The position numbers and the translations under genes are program-made. Of a stretch of DNA of 64,000 nt, positions 36,998 through 50,288 are shown in pieces (position 1 is the stretch's first letter; the number at the start of each line of letters is the position of its first letter). Location of the stretch: assembly GCA_963697675.1 (NCBI GenBank), contig CAVOOW010000006.1, forward strand, positions 868,001 to 932,000, in the 5' to 3' direction. Source of the DNA: CAVOOW01 sp963697675. Its GTDB lineage: Bacteria > Actinomycetota > Actinomycetes > JACCUZ01. A model generated the notes under the pieces. The model saw only the letters and a program-made list of their open reading frames with translations. It had not been told where the DNA came from and did not search any database.

Positions 36998-39652
36998 TCA
37001 TCGGTCGTCCCGGGACTCGTTGATGCGGGGCAGCTGAACCGTCTCGTCGTCGTCGGAACCGAAGAGCTCGTCGGCCAGGCTGAGCGGGCGCGTCGGAGGG
37101 TCGGCCGCGACGGGGCCGGGAGCCGTGGGCGTCGGACCGCCTTGCGGCGCGCCACTGCTGGCGGCATCCCGCGCGCGGCGGGCTTCGGCCTCTGCGGCGG
37201 CCCGAGCCGCCTCCATCGCGGACCGCTCTGCCTCGGCCGCTGCCTTGGCCTGCGCCCGCTGCTCCGCCTCGGCCGCCCGGCGGGCCTCCTTCTCCGCACG
37301 GGCCCGCTGCCGGGCCAGCACAGCGGCAGCCCTGCGGGCCTCGTCGTCGGCCTTTCGCTTCGCTGCGGCTGCGGCCCGTTCCTCGGCCGCCGCCTGCTCT
37401 TGTGCTGCACGCTCTGCCGCCGCAGCGGCCTTCTCCCGGGCCAGCTCGTCCGCCGCGCGCTGTCGCTCCGCCTCCTCGGCGTTGCGTCGCAGCTCGATCT
37501 CGCGCTGCTCCGCGGCCGTGAGGGGAAGCAGCGGCTCGAGGCGGTCGCGGACCTCGGCCGCGATCACGTCGATCGGCGACGTGGCGTCGATGACGAGATA
37601 GCGTGCCCCGCCGCGACGGGCCTGCTCGAGGAACCGCTCGCGCACCCGCTCGTGGAAGTCAGCCGGCTCGGACTCGAGCTTGTCCGGCGCCACGACCCGG
37701 CTCAGGCCGATCGCTGCAGGCAGGTCGAGCACGACCGTGAGGTCCGGCAACAGACCCTCGGTCGCCCACCGCGACACACGCGCGACATCGCCGGGCGCCA
37801 GGTCGCGGCCGGCGCCCTGATAGGCGACGGACGAGTCCATGTAGCGGTCGGTGAGCACGACCGCGCCCCGCTCGAGGGCAGGCACGACGACGGACGCGAC
37901 GTGCTCGGCGCGGTCAGCGGCGAACAGCAGCGCCTCGGCCCGCGGAGAGAGCAGCGGCTGGGCGTTGCCCTCGGCGTCGTGGTGGTCGAGCAGCACGGCG
38001 CGCAGCCGTCGACCGACCTCCGTCGCCCCCGGCTCGAAGGTCAGCACGACCTCGTGACCCTTGCCGCGCAACCACTGCGCGAGCTGCTCCGCCTGCGTCG
38101 ACTTGCCCGCTCCCTCGCCACCCTCGAGGGCGATGAAGAAGCCGGTGCGCGGTCCCGCGCGACGCAGGCCCACCGGCTCGTTGCGGTAGGCCGCCGCGAG
38201 GTCCAGCAGGAGCGGCACGCCGCGACGGTCGTCCATGTGGCGATAGGACGTGATGCCGAGTACCGCCGCCAGCAGTCCGGCCAGCAGGAACGTGATCGCC
38301 GCGCCGTTGTAGGTCAGCGACATCGCGTCGGTGACCTGGATCTGGTGCTGCCCGAACGCGGCGGCGAGCAACGGTGCCACCGCCAGGGTCAGCACGAGCA
38401 CGACACGCACCATCGTCTGAACGAACGCGATCGTGCGGCCGCGAACCTCGTCGGCGACCTCGAGGCCGAGCAGCGTGTAACCGGTCACCCACGCGACGCC
38501 CGTGAACCCGCCGATCACGAAGGTGACGAACACCGCGATGACCATGTTGGGCACCAGGGCGAGGACGGCGAGCGCGAGACCTGCCGCACCGATGGCCAGG
38601 CCGAACAGCCGGCGCCGGCTGAAGTCGGGCACCAGCCGCGGGCCGAAGAACATGCCACCGGCCAGCCCCATGAAGACCGTGCCGAACACCAGGCCGTATC
38701 CGGGGTCGCCGGCGCCGAGGTCGGTGACAAAGGTGCGCGCGAGCCCGACCACTGCACCGCCAGCTGCCGACGCGCCGAGCATGCCGACGACGAGACCACG
38801 CACCAGCCGGCTCTGGCCGACGAACCGCCAGCCGTCGACCAGCGTGCGCCACACTCCCGGCCGTTCCTCGCCGGCCGCGAGCGGCTCACGGACCGGGATC
38901 TCGTGCAGCCGCAGAATGGTCAGGGCGGAGACCAGGAATGTCGCCGCGTTGAAGAACAGCGCCAGGTCGACCTCGTCGATCGTGGACACCGCGTTGTCGA
39001 GCATGCCCGACACCAGGGCCAGTCCCGCGAAGACGGCCGCGGCGACCGGCGCCGATCCGTACGTCGTGAACAGGCTGAGCTGGTTGGCCGCCTCGAGCCG
39101 CTCGCGCGGCACGATGTTCGGCAGCGTCGCCTCTTTGGCGGGGATCCAGATCAGGCTCGCCGTCTCGATGAGGAACGTCGCCGTCAGCAGCCACCACAGC
39201 GTGCCCACGATCGGGATCGAGAGGAACAGCGCGAACCGCGCCACATCGCAGACGACCATCGTGAGTCGGCGGTCGAGGCGGTCGGCGATCACCCCGCCCA
39301 GAGGTCCCATGACGATCGCCGGGGCCAACCGCAGGATGAACACAGCGGCGATGGCCAGGTTGGCCGACGCATAGCTGCCGCTGGCCAGCCGGGGCGCGAG
39401 AGCGGTCAGGGCCAGCAGGCCCAGCCAGTCGCCGAAGCTCGACAGCGACAGCGCCGTCCACAGCTTGCGGAACGCCGGAACCGCCAGGACCCCGCGCAGG
39501 TCGTGGTCGGGAACGATCACCCGGGTCGACGTGGCGAGCGAGATCGCGTCGGCTGGAACCGCAACCGGCTCACCCACCTGGGACCCGGCCCCGGCAGGCA
39601 GACCCACCGCAGGCTCGGGCTCGGTGTCGCTGGCGGCAGGGCGGTCGGGCAC
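36998..39652 (-). CDS. tmk: MFS transporter-thymidylate kinase fusion with Ala/Glu/Arg-rich tail
   Basis: An 884-residue three-part protein. Residues about 45-500 form a major-facilitator membrane domain with about ten to twelve helices (IADRLDRRLTMVVCD loop). Residues about 525-740 form thymidylate kinase, which makes dTDP: P-loop ALEGGEGAGKST, TFEPGATEVG, DRYMDSSVAYQGAGRDL. The last 140 residues are a charged Ala/Glu/Arg helix ending with an acidic segment. Fusions of this kind are known in Streptomyces relatives, so I consider it real. The MFS part has no known substrate. GTG start at 39652. Confidence 0.88.
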   Translation of the reverse strand: MPDRPAASDTEPEPAVGLPAGAGSQVGEPVAVPADAISLATSTRVIVPDHDLRGVLAVPAFRKLWTALSLSSFGDWLGLLALTALAPRLASGSYASANLAIAAVFILRLAPAIVMGPLGGVIADRLDRRLTMVVCDVARFALFLSIPIVGTLWWLLTATFLIETASLIWIPAKEATLPNIVPRERLEAANQLSLFTTYGSAPVAAAVFAGLALVSGMLDNAVSTIDEVDLALFFNAATFLVSALTILRLHEIPVREPLAAGEERPGVWRTLVDGWRFVGQSRLVRGLVVGMLGASAAGGAVVGLARTFVTDLGAGDPGYGLVFGTVFMGLAGGMFFGPRLVPDFSRRRLFGLAIGAAGLALAVLALVPNMVIAVFVTFVIGGFTGVAWVTGYTLLGLEVADEVRGRTIAFVQTMVRVVLVLTLAVAPLLAAAFGQHQIQVTDAMSLTYNGAAITFLLAGLLAAVLGITSYRHMDDRRGVPLLLDLAAAYRNEPVGLRRAGPRTGFFIALEGGEGAGKSTQAEQLAQWLRGKGHEVVLTFEPGATEVGRRLRAVLLDHHDAEGNAQPLLSPRAEALLFAADRAEHVASVVVPALERGAVVLTDRYMDSSVAYQGAGRDLAPGDVARVSRWATEGLLPDLTVVLDLPAAIGLSRVVAPDKLESEPADFHERVRERFLEQARRGGARYLVIDATSPIDVIAAEVRDRLEPLLPLTAAEQREIELRRNAEEAERQRAADELAREKAAAAAERAAQEQAAAEERAAAAAKRKADDEARRAAAVLARQRARAEKEARRAAEAEQRAQAKAAAEAERSAMEAARAAAEAEARRARDAASSGAPQGGPTPTAPGPVAADPPTRPLSLADELFGSDDDETVQLPRINESRDDR

Positions 39653-39743
39653 CTGGCCAGCGTAGCGACGGTGTACGACGGCGCCACGCCCCGCCGTCGT
39701 GCCCCGGTGGAAGGTGCCCGACGGTGGACAGCCCCCGCCTCCC

Positions 39744-39797
39744 CGTGATCATGAATGTTCCGACCGGCTCTAGGCGGCTTGATCCTTCATGATCACG
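39744..39797. repeat. 54-bp palindrome, family 3, copy 1
   Basis: Perfect 12-bp arms cgtgatcatgaa (39744-39755) and ttcatgatcacg (39786-39797) flank a core containing tccgaccggc. The right arm contains the intended topA stop codon (TGA at 39793-39795), so the element overlaps the gene end and probably terminates topA transcription. A related copy is at 61096-61150. Confidence 0.8.
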
Positions 39798-42599
39798 AGA
39801 CCGCGGGTTTCGCGGCAGCTGTCTTCTTCGCGGTCGCCTTCTTGGCCGTGCCTTCTTCGCAGCACTCTTGCTCGCGGTGCTCTTCTTCGCTGATGTCTTG
39901 CGAGCCGTCGTCTTCTTTGCGGTCTTCTTGGCGGTGCGCTTCTTCGTCGACGGGCCCTGGGCGCGTTTCTCGGCCAGCAGCTCAGCAGCGCGCTCGATGG
40001 TCACGGACTCCACGGAGTCGGCCTTGCGCAACGTCGCATTCGTCTCGCCATCGGTGATGTACGCGCCGAAGCGACCCTCCTTGACCACGATCGCGCTCCC
40101 CGTCACCGGGTCGCTGCCGAGCTCCCGCAGCGGCGCGGCCGACTGGCGGCCACGCTGCTTGGGCTGGGCGTAGATGGCCAGCGCCTGCTCGAGGGTGATG
40201 TCGAACAGCTGCTCCTCGCCCTCGATCGAGCGCGAGTCCGTGCCCTTCTTGAGGTACGGGCCGTAGCGCCCGTTCTGGGCAGTGATCTCCTCGCCCGACT
40301 CCGGGTCGACCCCGACCACGCGGGGCAGGGACAGCAGTCGCAATGCCTGGTCGAGCGTCACGGTGTCGAGGCCCATCGTCTTGAACAGCGACCCGGTGCG
40401 CGGCTTCGCCGACTTGGGCGCGTCTTCGGGCAGCACCTCGGTGACGTAGGCCCCATAGCGACCGGACTTGGCCACGACGGGCCGACCGGTGGACGGATCC
40501 ACGCCAAGATCACGGTCACCGCTCGGCTCGGCCAGTAGCTCCTCGGCCTTCTCGACGGTGAGCTCGTCGGGCGCCATGTCCTCAGGCACCGATGCCCGGT
40601 CCTCGGAGTTGCCGGCGCGCTCGACGTAGGGCCCATAGCGACCGACCCGCAGCACGATGTCGTTGCCGATGGGGATGGAGTTGACGTCCCGGGCGTCGAT
40701 GTCGCCGAGACTGTCGACGAGCTGGCGCAGTCCGCCGTGCGCGACATCGGCTCCCGCGAGACCCTCGCCCTCCCCGTCGCCGTAGTAGAAACGGCGCAGC
40801 CACGCGACCCGGGCCTGAGTGCCCCCCGCGATGCGGTCGAGGTCCTCTTCCATCTCGGCGGTGAAGTCATAGTCGACGAGCGACCCGAAGTGCTTCTCCA
40901 ACAAGGCGATGACGCTGAACGCCAGCCACGACGGGACGAGCGCGGAACCGCGCTTGAACACATAGCCGCGGTCGACGATCGTGCCGAGGATCGAGGCGTA
41001 GGTCGACGGGCGGCCGATGCCGCGTTCCTCCATCGCCCGCACCAACGTCGGCTCCGTGTAGCGGGCCGGCGGGCTCGTCGAGTGACCGTCCGGCGTGAGC
41101 TCGAGCACCGAGAGCGGGTCACCGCTGCGCATCTGCGGCAACCGACGCTCGCGGTCCGACCCGTCCCGCTCGTTGCTGTCCTCGTCGTCCCGACCCTCCT
41201 CATAGGCGGCGAGGAAACCGCGGAACGTGATGATCGTGCCGGAGGTCGAGAACTCGGCATCCCGGCCGTCGGATGCTGTCGCGCCGAGCCGCACGGTCAC
41301 GGTCTGCCCGCGGGCATCGGCCATCTGCGAGGCGACCGTCCGCTTCCAGATCAGGTCGTAGAGTGCCTGCTCGTCACGGCTGACCTCGCCGGCGATCTGG
41401 CCCGGGGTGCGGAACGCGTCACCCGACGGGCGGATCGCCTCGTGCGCCTCCTGGGCGTTCTTGACCTTGCGCTCATAGCGTCGCGGCACGTCGGGGACAT
41501 ACTCCGCGCCGTAGATCTGCCGGGCCTGGGTCCGCGCGGCGTTCAAGCCCGACTCCGACAGGGTCGTCGAGTCGGTGCGCATATAGGTGATGTAGCCGTT
41601 CTCGTACAGCCGCTGCGCGACGCGCATCGCGGTCTGCGCGGTCATCCGCAGCTTGCGGCTCGCCTCCTGCTGCAACGTCGACGTCATGAACGGCGCAGCG
41701 GGCCGTCGGGTGTAGGGCTTGTCGTCGACCGACCGCACCACGAAGGGCGAGTCCTGCAAGGCGGTCGCGAGGCCCCGTGCCCCGGCCTCGTCGAGGGCGA
41801 CGCCGTTGAACCGGGCGAGCGGTTTTCCGTCCCGTCCGAAGTCGCGACCCGTCGCAATGCGACGGCCGTCGACCTCGACCAGACGAGCATCAAAGGTCGT
41901 ACGCTCGGCCGACCCGCGCTCCGCCGCTGCCGTGTCGAGCATCGCGACGATGTCCCAGTACGACGCGGAGCGGAACGCGATGCGCTCCCGCTCCCGCTCG
42001 ACGACCATCCGGGTCGCGACGGACTGCACGCGGCCGGCGGACAGGCCCTGGCGGACCTTGCGCCAGAGGACCGGTGACACCTCATAGCCGTAGAGCCGGT
42101 CCAGGATGCGACGGGTCTCCTGCGCGTCGACCAGGTCGAGATCGAGATCGCGGGTCTGCTCGACGGCCTGGCGGATCGCGTCCCGGGTGATCTCGTGGAA
42201 CACCATGCGCCGCACCGGGACCTTGGGCTCGAGCACCTGGAGCAGGTGCCAGGCGATGGCCTCGCCCTCACGGTCCTCGTCTGTGGCCAGGAAGAGCTCG
42301 TCCGCGTCCTTCAAGGCGCGCTTGAGCTCGGCGACCTTCTTCTTCTTGTCGGCGTCGACCACGTAGTAGGGCTCGAAGTCGCGGTCGACGTCGACGGCGA
42401 ACTTGGCGAACCGGCCCTTCTTCTCCGCCGCGGGGAGCTCGGAGGGCGTCGGGAGGTCGCGGATGTGGCCCACGCTGGCCTGGACGTCATAGCCGGCGCC
42501 CAGATAGCCCTCGATCGTCTTCGCCTTCGTCTGCGACTCGACGATGACCAACCGGCGCCCGCCGTCGGGCGTCGCGTTGGTTTTGCTGCTGCTGGGCAC
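39793..42599 (-). CDS. topA: DNA topoisomerase I (frameshift in the lysine-rich tail)
   Basis: Relaxes negative supercoils. The Toprim domain is RLVIVESQTKAKTIEGYLG plus FLATDEDREGEAIAWHL. The active tyrosine is in GYITYMRTDST. Four C-terminal repeats of the GRYGPYV/GRFGAYIT type replace zinc fingers, as in actinobacteria. The end is Lys/Ala-rich. After SKSAAKKA the frame becomes Arg/Pro-rich, but adding one base near 39850 gives TAKKATAKKTAAAKPAVS and TGA at 39793. GTG start at 42599. Confidence 0.93.
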
Positions 42600-42733
42600 G
42601 CTGCTCTCTCTCGTCCGTGGTCATGTTGCGGCGGGCCGAATCGGGCCCTGCCGCACCGTGCGGCACTGCGAGGCTAACGCGCCTCACTCTGTGCATCCGG
42701 CTCCCCCTCGCCCGGCCCCCGGTTCTGCACGGG

Positions 42734-44216
42734 TCAGGAGGGCTCGAGCAACCCCTGGTCCACGAGGTCGCGGACCACGGGGAGAAGTCGGGCCGACAGC
42801 GCCCGAGGGTCGTCGCCGAGCACGCTGGCGACAGCCGCAACAAGGGCAGCCACCGTGAGTGTTCCCTCACTGGCGCCGACCAGCGCCGCCGTCGCCGTAT
42901 CGACCCGCACGGCGGGCCGCAGGCCGCCGGCCCGGCGCAGGACGACGTGCTCGGGGTCGTCCGCCCCCGGCTGGCCGATCTGCTCCTGCACGACATCGGG
43001 GGCGACGCAGAGGCGCGCCGCGAGCAGCCCGTCGTCGTCGCACCCAGCCAGCCAGGCTCGGCGGTCGAGCCACGCCGTGAGATGCGGAGCGAGCGGCTGC
43101 TCGACCGGGTGCGGCCAGTCGATCAGCGCCGACCGCGCGACGGAGTCCGTACGCCGGATCCGCACGAACCCCATCCCCACGCCTTCCACCCGAGCCGCCT
43201 CCAAGGCCTGCAACCACGCGTCGTACGCCGACACGTCGCTGGCCTCACCGGAGTCGCGCAGCCACATCGCGACGTACTCGGCCGGGTCGAGCACCTCGCG
43301 CTGCACGACGAGCGCGTCGACGCCTTGGTCGGGCAGCCAGCCGGCCACCCGCTCGCGCCAGTCGTCGCCGCGGACGTGCACCCAGTTGGCGAGCAGCACG
43401 AGGTCGCCGTGCGGCGTGAGCAGGCGCGGCGCCTCCCGCACCAGGTGGGCGCAGATGCCGTCGAGAGGGAAGCCGCCGTCGCGGTAGGTGTGCGTGCCGG
43501 CCGGCGAGACGACGAACGGCGGGTTGCTGACGATGAGGTCGGCGGGCTGGTTGCGGAGGGGTTCGAGCAGGCTGCCCTCGCGCAGCTCGACGTCGACGTC
43601 GGACAGGGCGGCCGTCAGCCGCGCCAGGTGCAGCGCGCGCGGCGAGACGTCGGTGGCCACGACGCGGTCGCTGTGCCGGCTCGCGTACAGCGCCTGGACG
43701 CCGCAGCCCGTGCCGATGTCGACCGTGGTGCCGACCGTCTCGCGCGGCGTGAGCTGGGCCAGCATCGTCGACGCGCCGCCGATGCCGAGCACGTGATCGT
43801 CGGGCAGGCGGTGGTCGACGCCGTCCAGGCCGGTGCCGAGATCGGAGACGACCCACCAGGGGGTCGCGGCGCCGCCGTACGCCTGATGGCCGTCTCCGCC
43901 GTCGTGACTGTGCGGACGTACGTCGAGCGGCGGCCTGCGTGCCGTCGGGATGGGATCGGAGCAGGCCCAGTTCGCGAGCGTCGGGCGGCAGGGCTGCCCG
44001 CGCTGCGCTGTCGGGGACGGTCAGCTGCAGCAGGAAGAGCCGCACGAGGGTCTCCAGCGGCGACCCGCCGCCTGTCGCGCGGCGGGCGGGCACCGTTTCG
44101 CCGCGGGACAGCGCTGCCATGGCAACGGGGCCGAGCAGGGCCGCGACACCGTCGGTCGTGTAGCCCGCCGTCAGGAAGGCGTCCCTGACGCGCAGCACCC
44201 GCTCGTCAGTCACCAC
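42734..44216 (-). CDS. class I SAM-dependent methyltransferase, HemK/RsmC-like (frameshift)
   Basis: A methyltransferase of about 493 residues. It has an N-terminal winged region (residues 1-90), motif I VDIGTGCGVQALYA, and the catalytic motif IVSNPPFVVSPAG. NPPF is typical of enzymes methylating amide or exocyclic amino nitrogens of proteins or RNA. A C-terminal domain of about 150 residues follows. One extra base near 43927 breaks the frame; skipping it gives LDVRPHSHDGGDGHQAYGG. It lies between topA and hppA as in Streptomyces. Substrate unknown. GTG at 44216 or 44213. Confidence 0.83.
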
Positions 44217-44281
44217 GCGTCCGTCTTCATGGGGTCAGGTCGGCTCACCCTGCGGGCCTGCCTGACCGGCCGCGGAACGCC

Positions 44282-46624
<2,343 letters not shown>

Positions 46625-46784
46625 TCGTCCTCCTTCGCGTCAGGGCACGAGGGCACCTGAACACGTTCGACACGTGGAAAAGGGCGGGCGGGTCGGTCAT
46701 GGACAACCGCCGGCGACGGCGATTCCGCCCAGCGGGCCGGAATTCTAGCCATTGCATGCGGACACGGCTGACACCGGGCGCGTG

Positions 46785-46843
46785 TTTTGTGGACTCCAGC
46801 GCACCAGACACGCCGCTGGAGCGGTGTGTCGGAGTCCACAAAA
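46785..46843. repeat. 59-bp palindrome, family 2, copy 2
   Basis: Perfect 13-bp outer arms ttttgtggactcc (46785-46797) and ggagtccacaaaa (46831-46843), and an inner stem gacacgccgct/agcggtgtgtc with one mismatch. It begins 7 bases after the anti-sigma factor stop codon and lies before the hppA start. On the minus strand the right part of the hairpin is followed by T residues, which fits an intrinsic terminator. Confidence 0.85.
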
Positions 46844-46849
46844 GGGTGC

Positions 46850-47281
46850 TCAGGCGGGGACGGGCCAGCTCATCCGTACGACGAGGCCGCCGTCGCGGCC
46901 GCTCTCGATCGTGACGTCGTCGACCAGGCTGCTGATCACGGCCAGGACCACGCCGGAGGGCACGCTGTCGCCCTCGAAGTCGGAGAGCTCGGCGAGGTCA
47001 CCGAGGCCCAGCTCGGTCTGGTCGCTGGGTGCCTCGTCGGTCACGGCCACCCGGAAGGTCGAATCGTCGTCGACCAAGGTCACCATCACGGGGCGGTCGG
47101 GGCAGAACCGGCGATGCAGGTCGACGGCGCGCGAGCACGCCTCGCCGACAGCCAGCCGCACCTCATCGAGTTCAGCCTCGTCGAGGCCGCAACGGCGCGC
47201 CACGGCGGCGGCGACCAGGCGCGCGGTCCGCACGTGAGAGGGCAGCGCGGTGAAGCGCAGCTCGACGGTCGGCACGCTCAC
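46850..47281 (-). CDS. anti-sigma factor kinase, RsbW/SpoIIAB-like
   Basis: A 143-residue GHKL-type ATPase domain (HATPase_c_2). LDEVRLAVGEACSRAVDLH is the N-box region; the glycine-rich G1 motif is poorly conserved (VAVTDEAPSDQTELG). It lies 43 bases downstream of bldG, as the anti-sigma partner gene does in Streptomyces. It is expected to bind or phosphorylate BldG and to hold one or more sigma factors inactive. GTG start at 47281. Confidence 0.85.
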   Translation of the reverse strand: MSVPTVELRFTALPSHVRTARLVAAAVARRCGLDEAELDEVRLAVGEACSRAVDLHRRFCPDRPVMVTLVDDDSTFRVAVTDEAPSDQTELGLGDLAELSDFEGDSVPSGVVLAVISSLVDDVTIESGRDGGLVVRMSWPVPA

Positions 47282-47324
47282 CTTCCTCGATTTCGCGCCT
47301 GGTCGGACGCTTCCGGCGGTCGAC

Positions 47325-47666
47325 TCACTCGGTCGCGCTGACCGCTTCGTCGACGGACGCGTGGATCGGGAAGACCTTGGTCAGGCCGGTGATCCGGAAG
47401 ATCTTGAGGATGCGCTCCTGCGTGCACACGAGGCGCAGCGAGCCGTCGTGAGCCCGCACCCGCTTCAGGCCGCCGACGAGCACGCCCAGTCCGGTCGAGT
47501 CGAGGAAGTCGACGCGCTCCATGTCCACGATGAGGTGGTACTTGCCGTCGGCGACCAGGTCGACGAGCTGCTCGCGCAGCCGCGGTGCGGTGTAGACGTC
47601 GATCTCGCCCCCGACTTCGACAACGGTGCGGTCACCCTCGGAGCGGGTCGAGAGAGACAGGTCCAC
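47325..47666 (-). CDS. bldG: anti-sigma factor antagonist, BldG-like STAS protein
   Basis: A single STAS domain of exactly 113 residues, the length of Streptomyces BldG. The text [20 protein letters not shown] and [21 protein letters not shown] match that protein closely; the Ser in DSTGLG is the regulatory phosphorylation site. GGAGG lies 6 bases before the GTG at 47666, which decides the start against a TTG at 47678. In Streptomyces BldG controls development and stress sigma factors. Here it should work with the adjacent kinase. Confidence 0.92.
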   Translation of the reverse strand: MDLSLSTRSEGDRTVVEVGGEIDVYTAPRLREQLVDLVADGKYHLIVDMERVDFLDSTGLGVLVGGLKRVRAHDGSLRLVCTQERILKIFRITGLTKVFPIHASVDEAVSATE

Positions 47667-47833
47667 AGAGTCCTCCAAGGCGTGCGCGTACGGGGCAGGT
47701 GCTCACAAGCAGGTCTCCGTCAGGCGGTCGAAACATCGACCAGGTCGAACTGGCGCTCGCGCCGGGTTCCGGCGCGAACCCCCGCATTCAACCACCTTCT
47801 CCCAACGGCTCGCGCCGGTGGCACACTGCGCAG

Positions 47834-50243
47834 GTGCCGGATGACCCCGTGACGTCCGCACCAAACCAGCCGTCAGCCGCATCGCGATCCCCGTTCGACG
47901 AGGTCGAGGGGCTGGCCGGCACGCGGCTGGCCGGCCTGCTGCAGGGACCCGGTCGACGGGAGCGGCTCACCCATGTCGAGCGCGTCGCCGCTCGGCCCGG
48001 CCGGTGGGGCCAGTGGCCCGACTGGGTGCACCCGGAGCTGATCGCGTCGCTCTCCGCCGCAGGAGTGCCCGCCCCGTGGGAGCACCAGGCCCGGGCCGCC
48101 GAGCTGGCGAGGTCGGGGCAGTCGGTCGTCGTGGCCACCGGGACCGCGTCGGGAAAGTCGCTCTGCTACCTCGTCCCGGCGCTGAGCGCCGTGCTCGAGC
48201 ACCGCGACCTGCCGTCCTCGGGGCCGTTCGGGACCGACCGGCCGACCACGCTCTACATCGCGCCGACCAAGGCGCTGGCCGCCGATCAGCTGCGCGCCGT
48301 GAACTCGCTGGGCATCGGCGAGCTACGTGCGGCCACGTACGACGGAGACACCCCGGTCGAGTCGCGGGACTGGGTGCGCCACCACTCGTCGTACGTGCTG
48401 ACGAACCCTGACATGCTGCACCGCTCGATCCTGCCCGGCCACCCACGGTGGGCCGCCTTCCTGCGCGGCCTGAAGTACGTCGTCGTCGACGAGTGCCACC
48501 GCTATCGCGGCGTCTTCGGCTCGCACGTCGCAGCCGTGCTGCGGCGGCTGCGGCGGGTGTGCGCAGCACTACGGGGGTACGCCGACCTTCGTGCTCGCGT
48601 CGGCGACGGTGTCGGATCCGGCCACGTCGGCCGGCCGGCTGACCGGGCTGCCGGTTGTCGCGGTCGACGACGACGCCGCCCCCCGCGGCGAGACCCTGTT
48701 CGCCCTGTGGGAGCCGCCGCTGACCGAGCTGACCGGCGAGCACGACGCACCGGTCCGCCGCACCGCGACCGCGGAGGTCGCCGAGCTGATGACCGACCTG
48801 ATCATCGACGGCGCCCGGACCGTCGCGTTCGTGCGGTCCCGCAGGGCAGCCGAGACCGTCTCGCTGGCCACGCGCCGGCTGCTCGACGAGGTCGATCCGG
48901 CGCTCGCCGTGCGGGTCGCGGCCTACCGGGCGGGCTACCTGCCGGAGGAGCGGCGGGCGCTGGAGGCCGACCTGCAGTCGGGGCGAATCCTCGGCGTCGC
49001 GTCCACCAACGCTCTCGAGCTCGGCGTCGACATCGCCGGGCTGGACGCCGTGCTGCTCGCGGGCTATCCGGGCACCCGCGCCTCGCTCTGGCAGCAGGCG
49101 GGCCGCGCCGGGCGGGCCGGGCAGGGAGCGCTCGCGGTGCTGGTCGCGCGCGACGACCCGCTCGACACCTATCTCACCCACCACCCCGAGATGCTGTTCG
49201 GCAGCCCCGTCGAGGCCACGGTGCTCGACCCCGACAACCCGCATGTGCTGCGGCCCCACCTGTGCGCGGCCGCTGCCGAGCTGCCGCTCACCGACGACGA
49301 CATCGCGTTGTTCGGGCCGAACGCGCCGGCCGTCGCCGACCACCTGGTCGAGACCGGGCTGCTCCGGCGCCGGTCGACGGGGCTGTTCTGGACCAGACCC
49401 GAGCGGGCCAGCGACCTGGCCGACATCCGCGGCACCGGCGGTACCCCCGTGGAGCTGGTGGAGGCCGAGACCGGGCGGTTGCTGGGGCTGGTCGACGCGG
49501 GCGCGTCGCACGCGGCGGCCCATGCCGGCGCGGTCTATCTGCACCAGGGCGCCAGCTATCTGGTCGACTCCCTCGACCTCGAGAACCATGTCGCGCTGTT
49601 GCACCCGGCCGATCCCGACTGGACGACGTACGCCCGGGACGTCACCGACATCCGGGTGCTCGAGACCGAGCAGACCGTGGGTTGGGAGTCGACGACTCTT
49701 TCGTTCGGCACCGTCGAGGTCAGCAGCCAGGTGGTTGCCTTCCTGCGGAAGCGGATCGCGACGGGGGAGATCCTGGGTGAGGAGCCGCTGGACCTCCCGA
49801 TGCGCCGGCTGCGCACGCGGGCGGTGTGGTGGACGGTCACCGAGGAAGGCTTGCGGCACGCCGACCTCGCACCCGCCGACGTGCCCGGCGCCGCCCACGC
49901 CGCGGAGCATGCCTCGATCGGGCTCCTGCCGTTGTTCGCCACGTGCGACCGGTGGGACATCGGCGGCGTCTCGACCGCCCATCACCTCGACACGGGCGCG
50001 ATGACGGTTTTCGTGTACGACGGGCATCCCGGCGGCGCTGGATTCGCCGAACGCGGCCACCAGACGGCAGTGGCCTGGCTCACCGCGACACGCGAGGCAA
50101 TCGCGTCCTGCGAGTGCGCCGAGGGCTGCCCGTCGTGCGTCCAGTCGCCGAAGTGCGGCAATGGCAACGACCCGCTCGACAAGGCCGGCGCGGTGCGACT
50201 GCTCGACGTGTTTCTGAGGTCTGCCCCTGTTGTGGGTGCATAA
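47834..50243 (+). CDS. DEAD/DEAH helicase with DUF1998 zinc domain, MrfA/YprA-like (frameshift)
   Basis: A superfamily 2 helicase of about 802 residues. Walker A is in [14 protein letters not shown], motif II is [11 protein letters not shown], motif III lies in LASATVSDP, and motif VI is [11 protein letters not shown]. The C-terminus has the four-Cys DUF1998 signature [16 protein letters not shown]. Bacillus MrfA of this family excises mitomycin adducts, so DNA repair is likely. One extra base near 48565 breaks the frame; skipping it gives [18 protein letters not shown] start at 47834, divergent from bldG. Confidence 0.88.
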
Positions 50244-50288
50244 CTCGCCGCGAGACGGGCAGGAGGAGGGCGACGAAGGGAGAACACT

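Noticed and set aside
36620..39748. Very long open frame on the plus strand opposite the MFS-tmk gene
   Set aside because: It mirrors codon-position GC bias of the real gene, is Arg/Gly/His-rich without domains, and has no ribosome-binding site; it is an antisense shadow.
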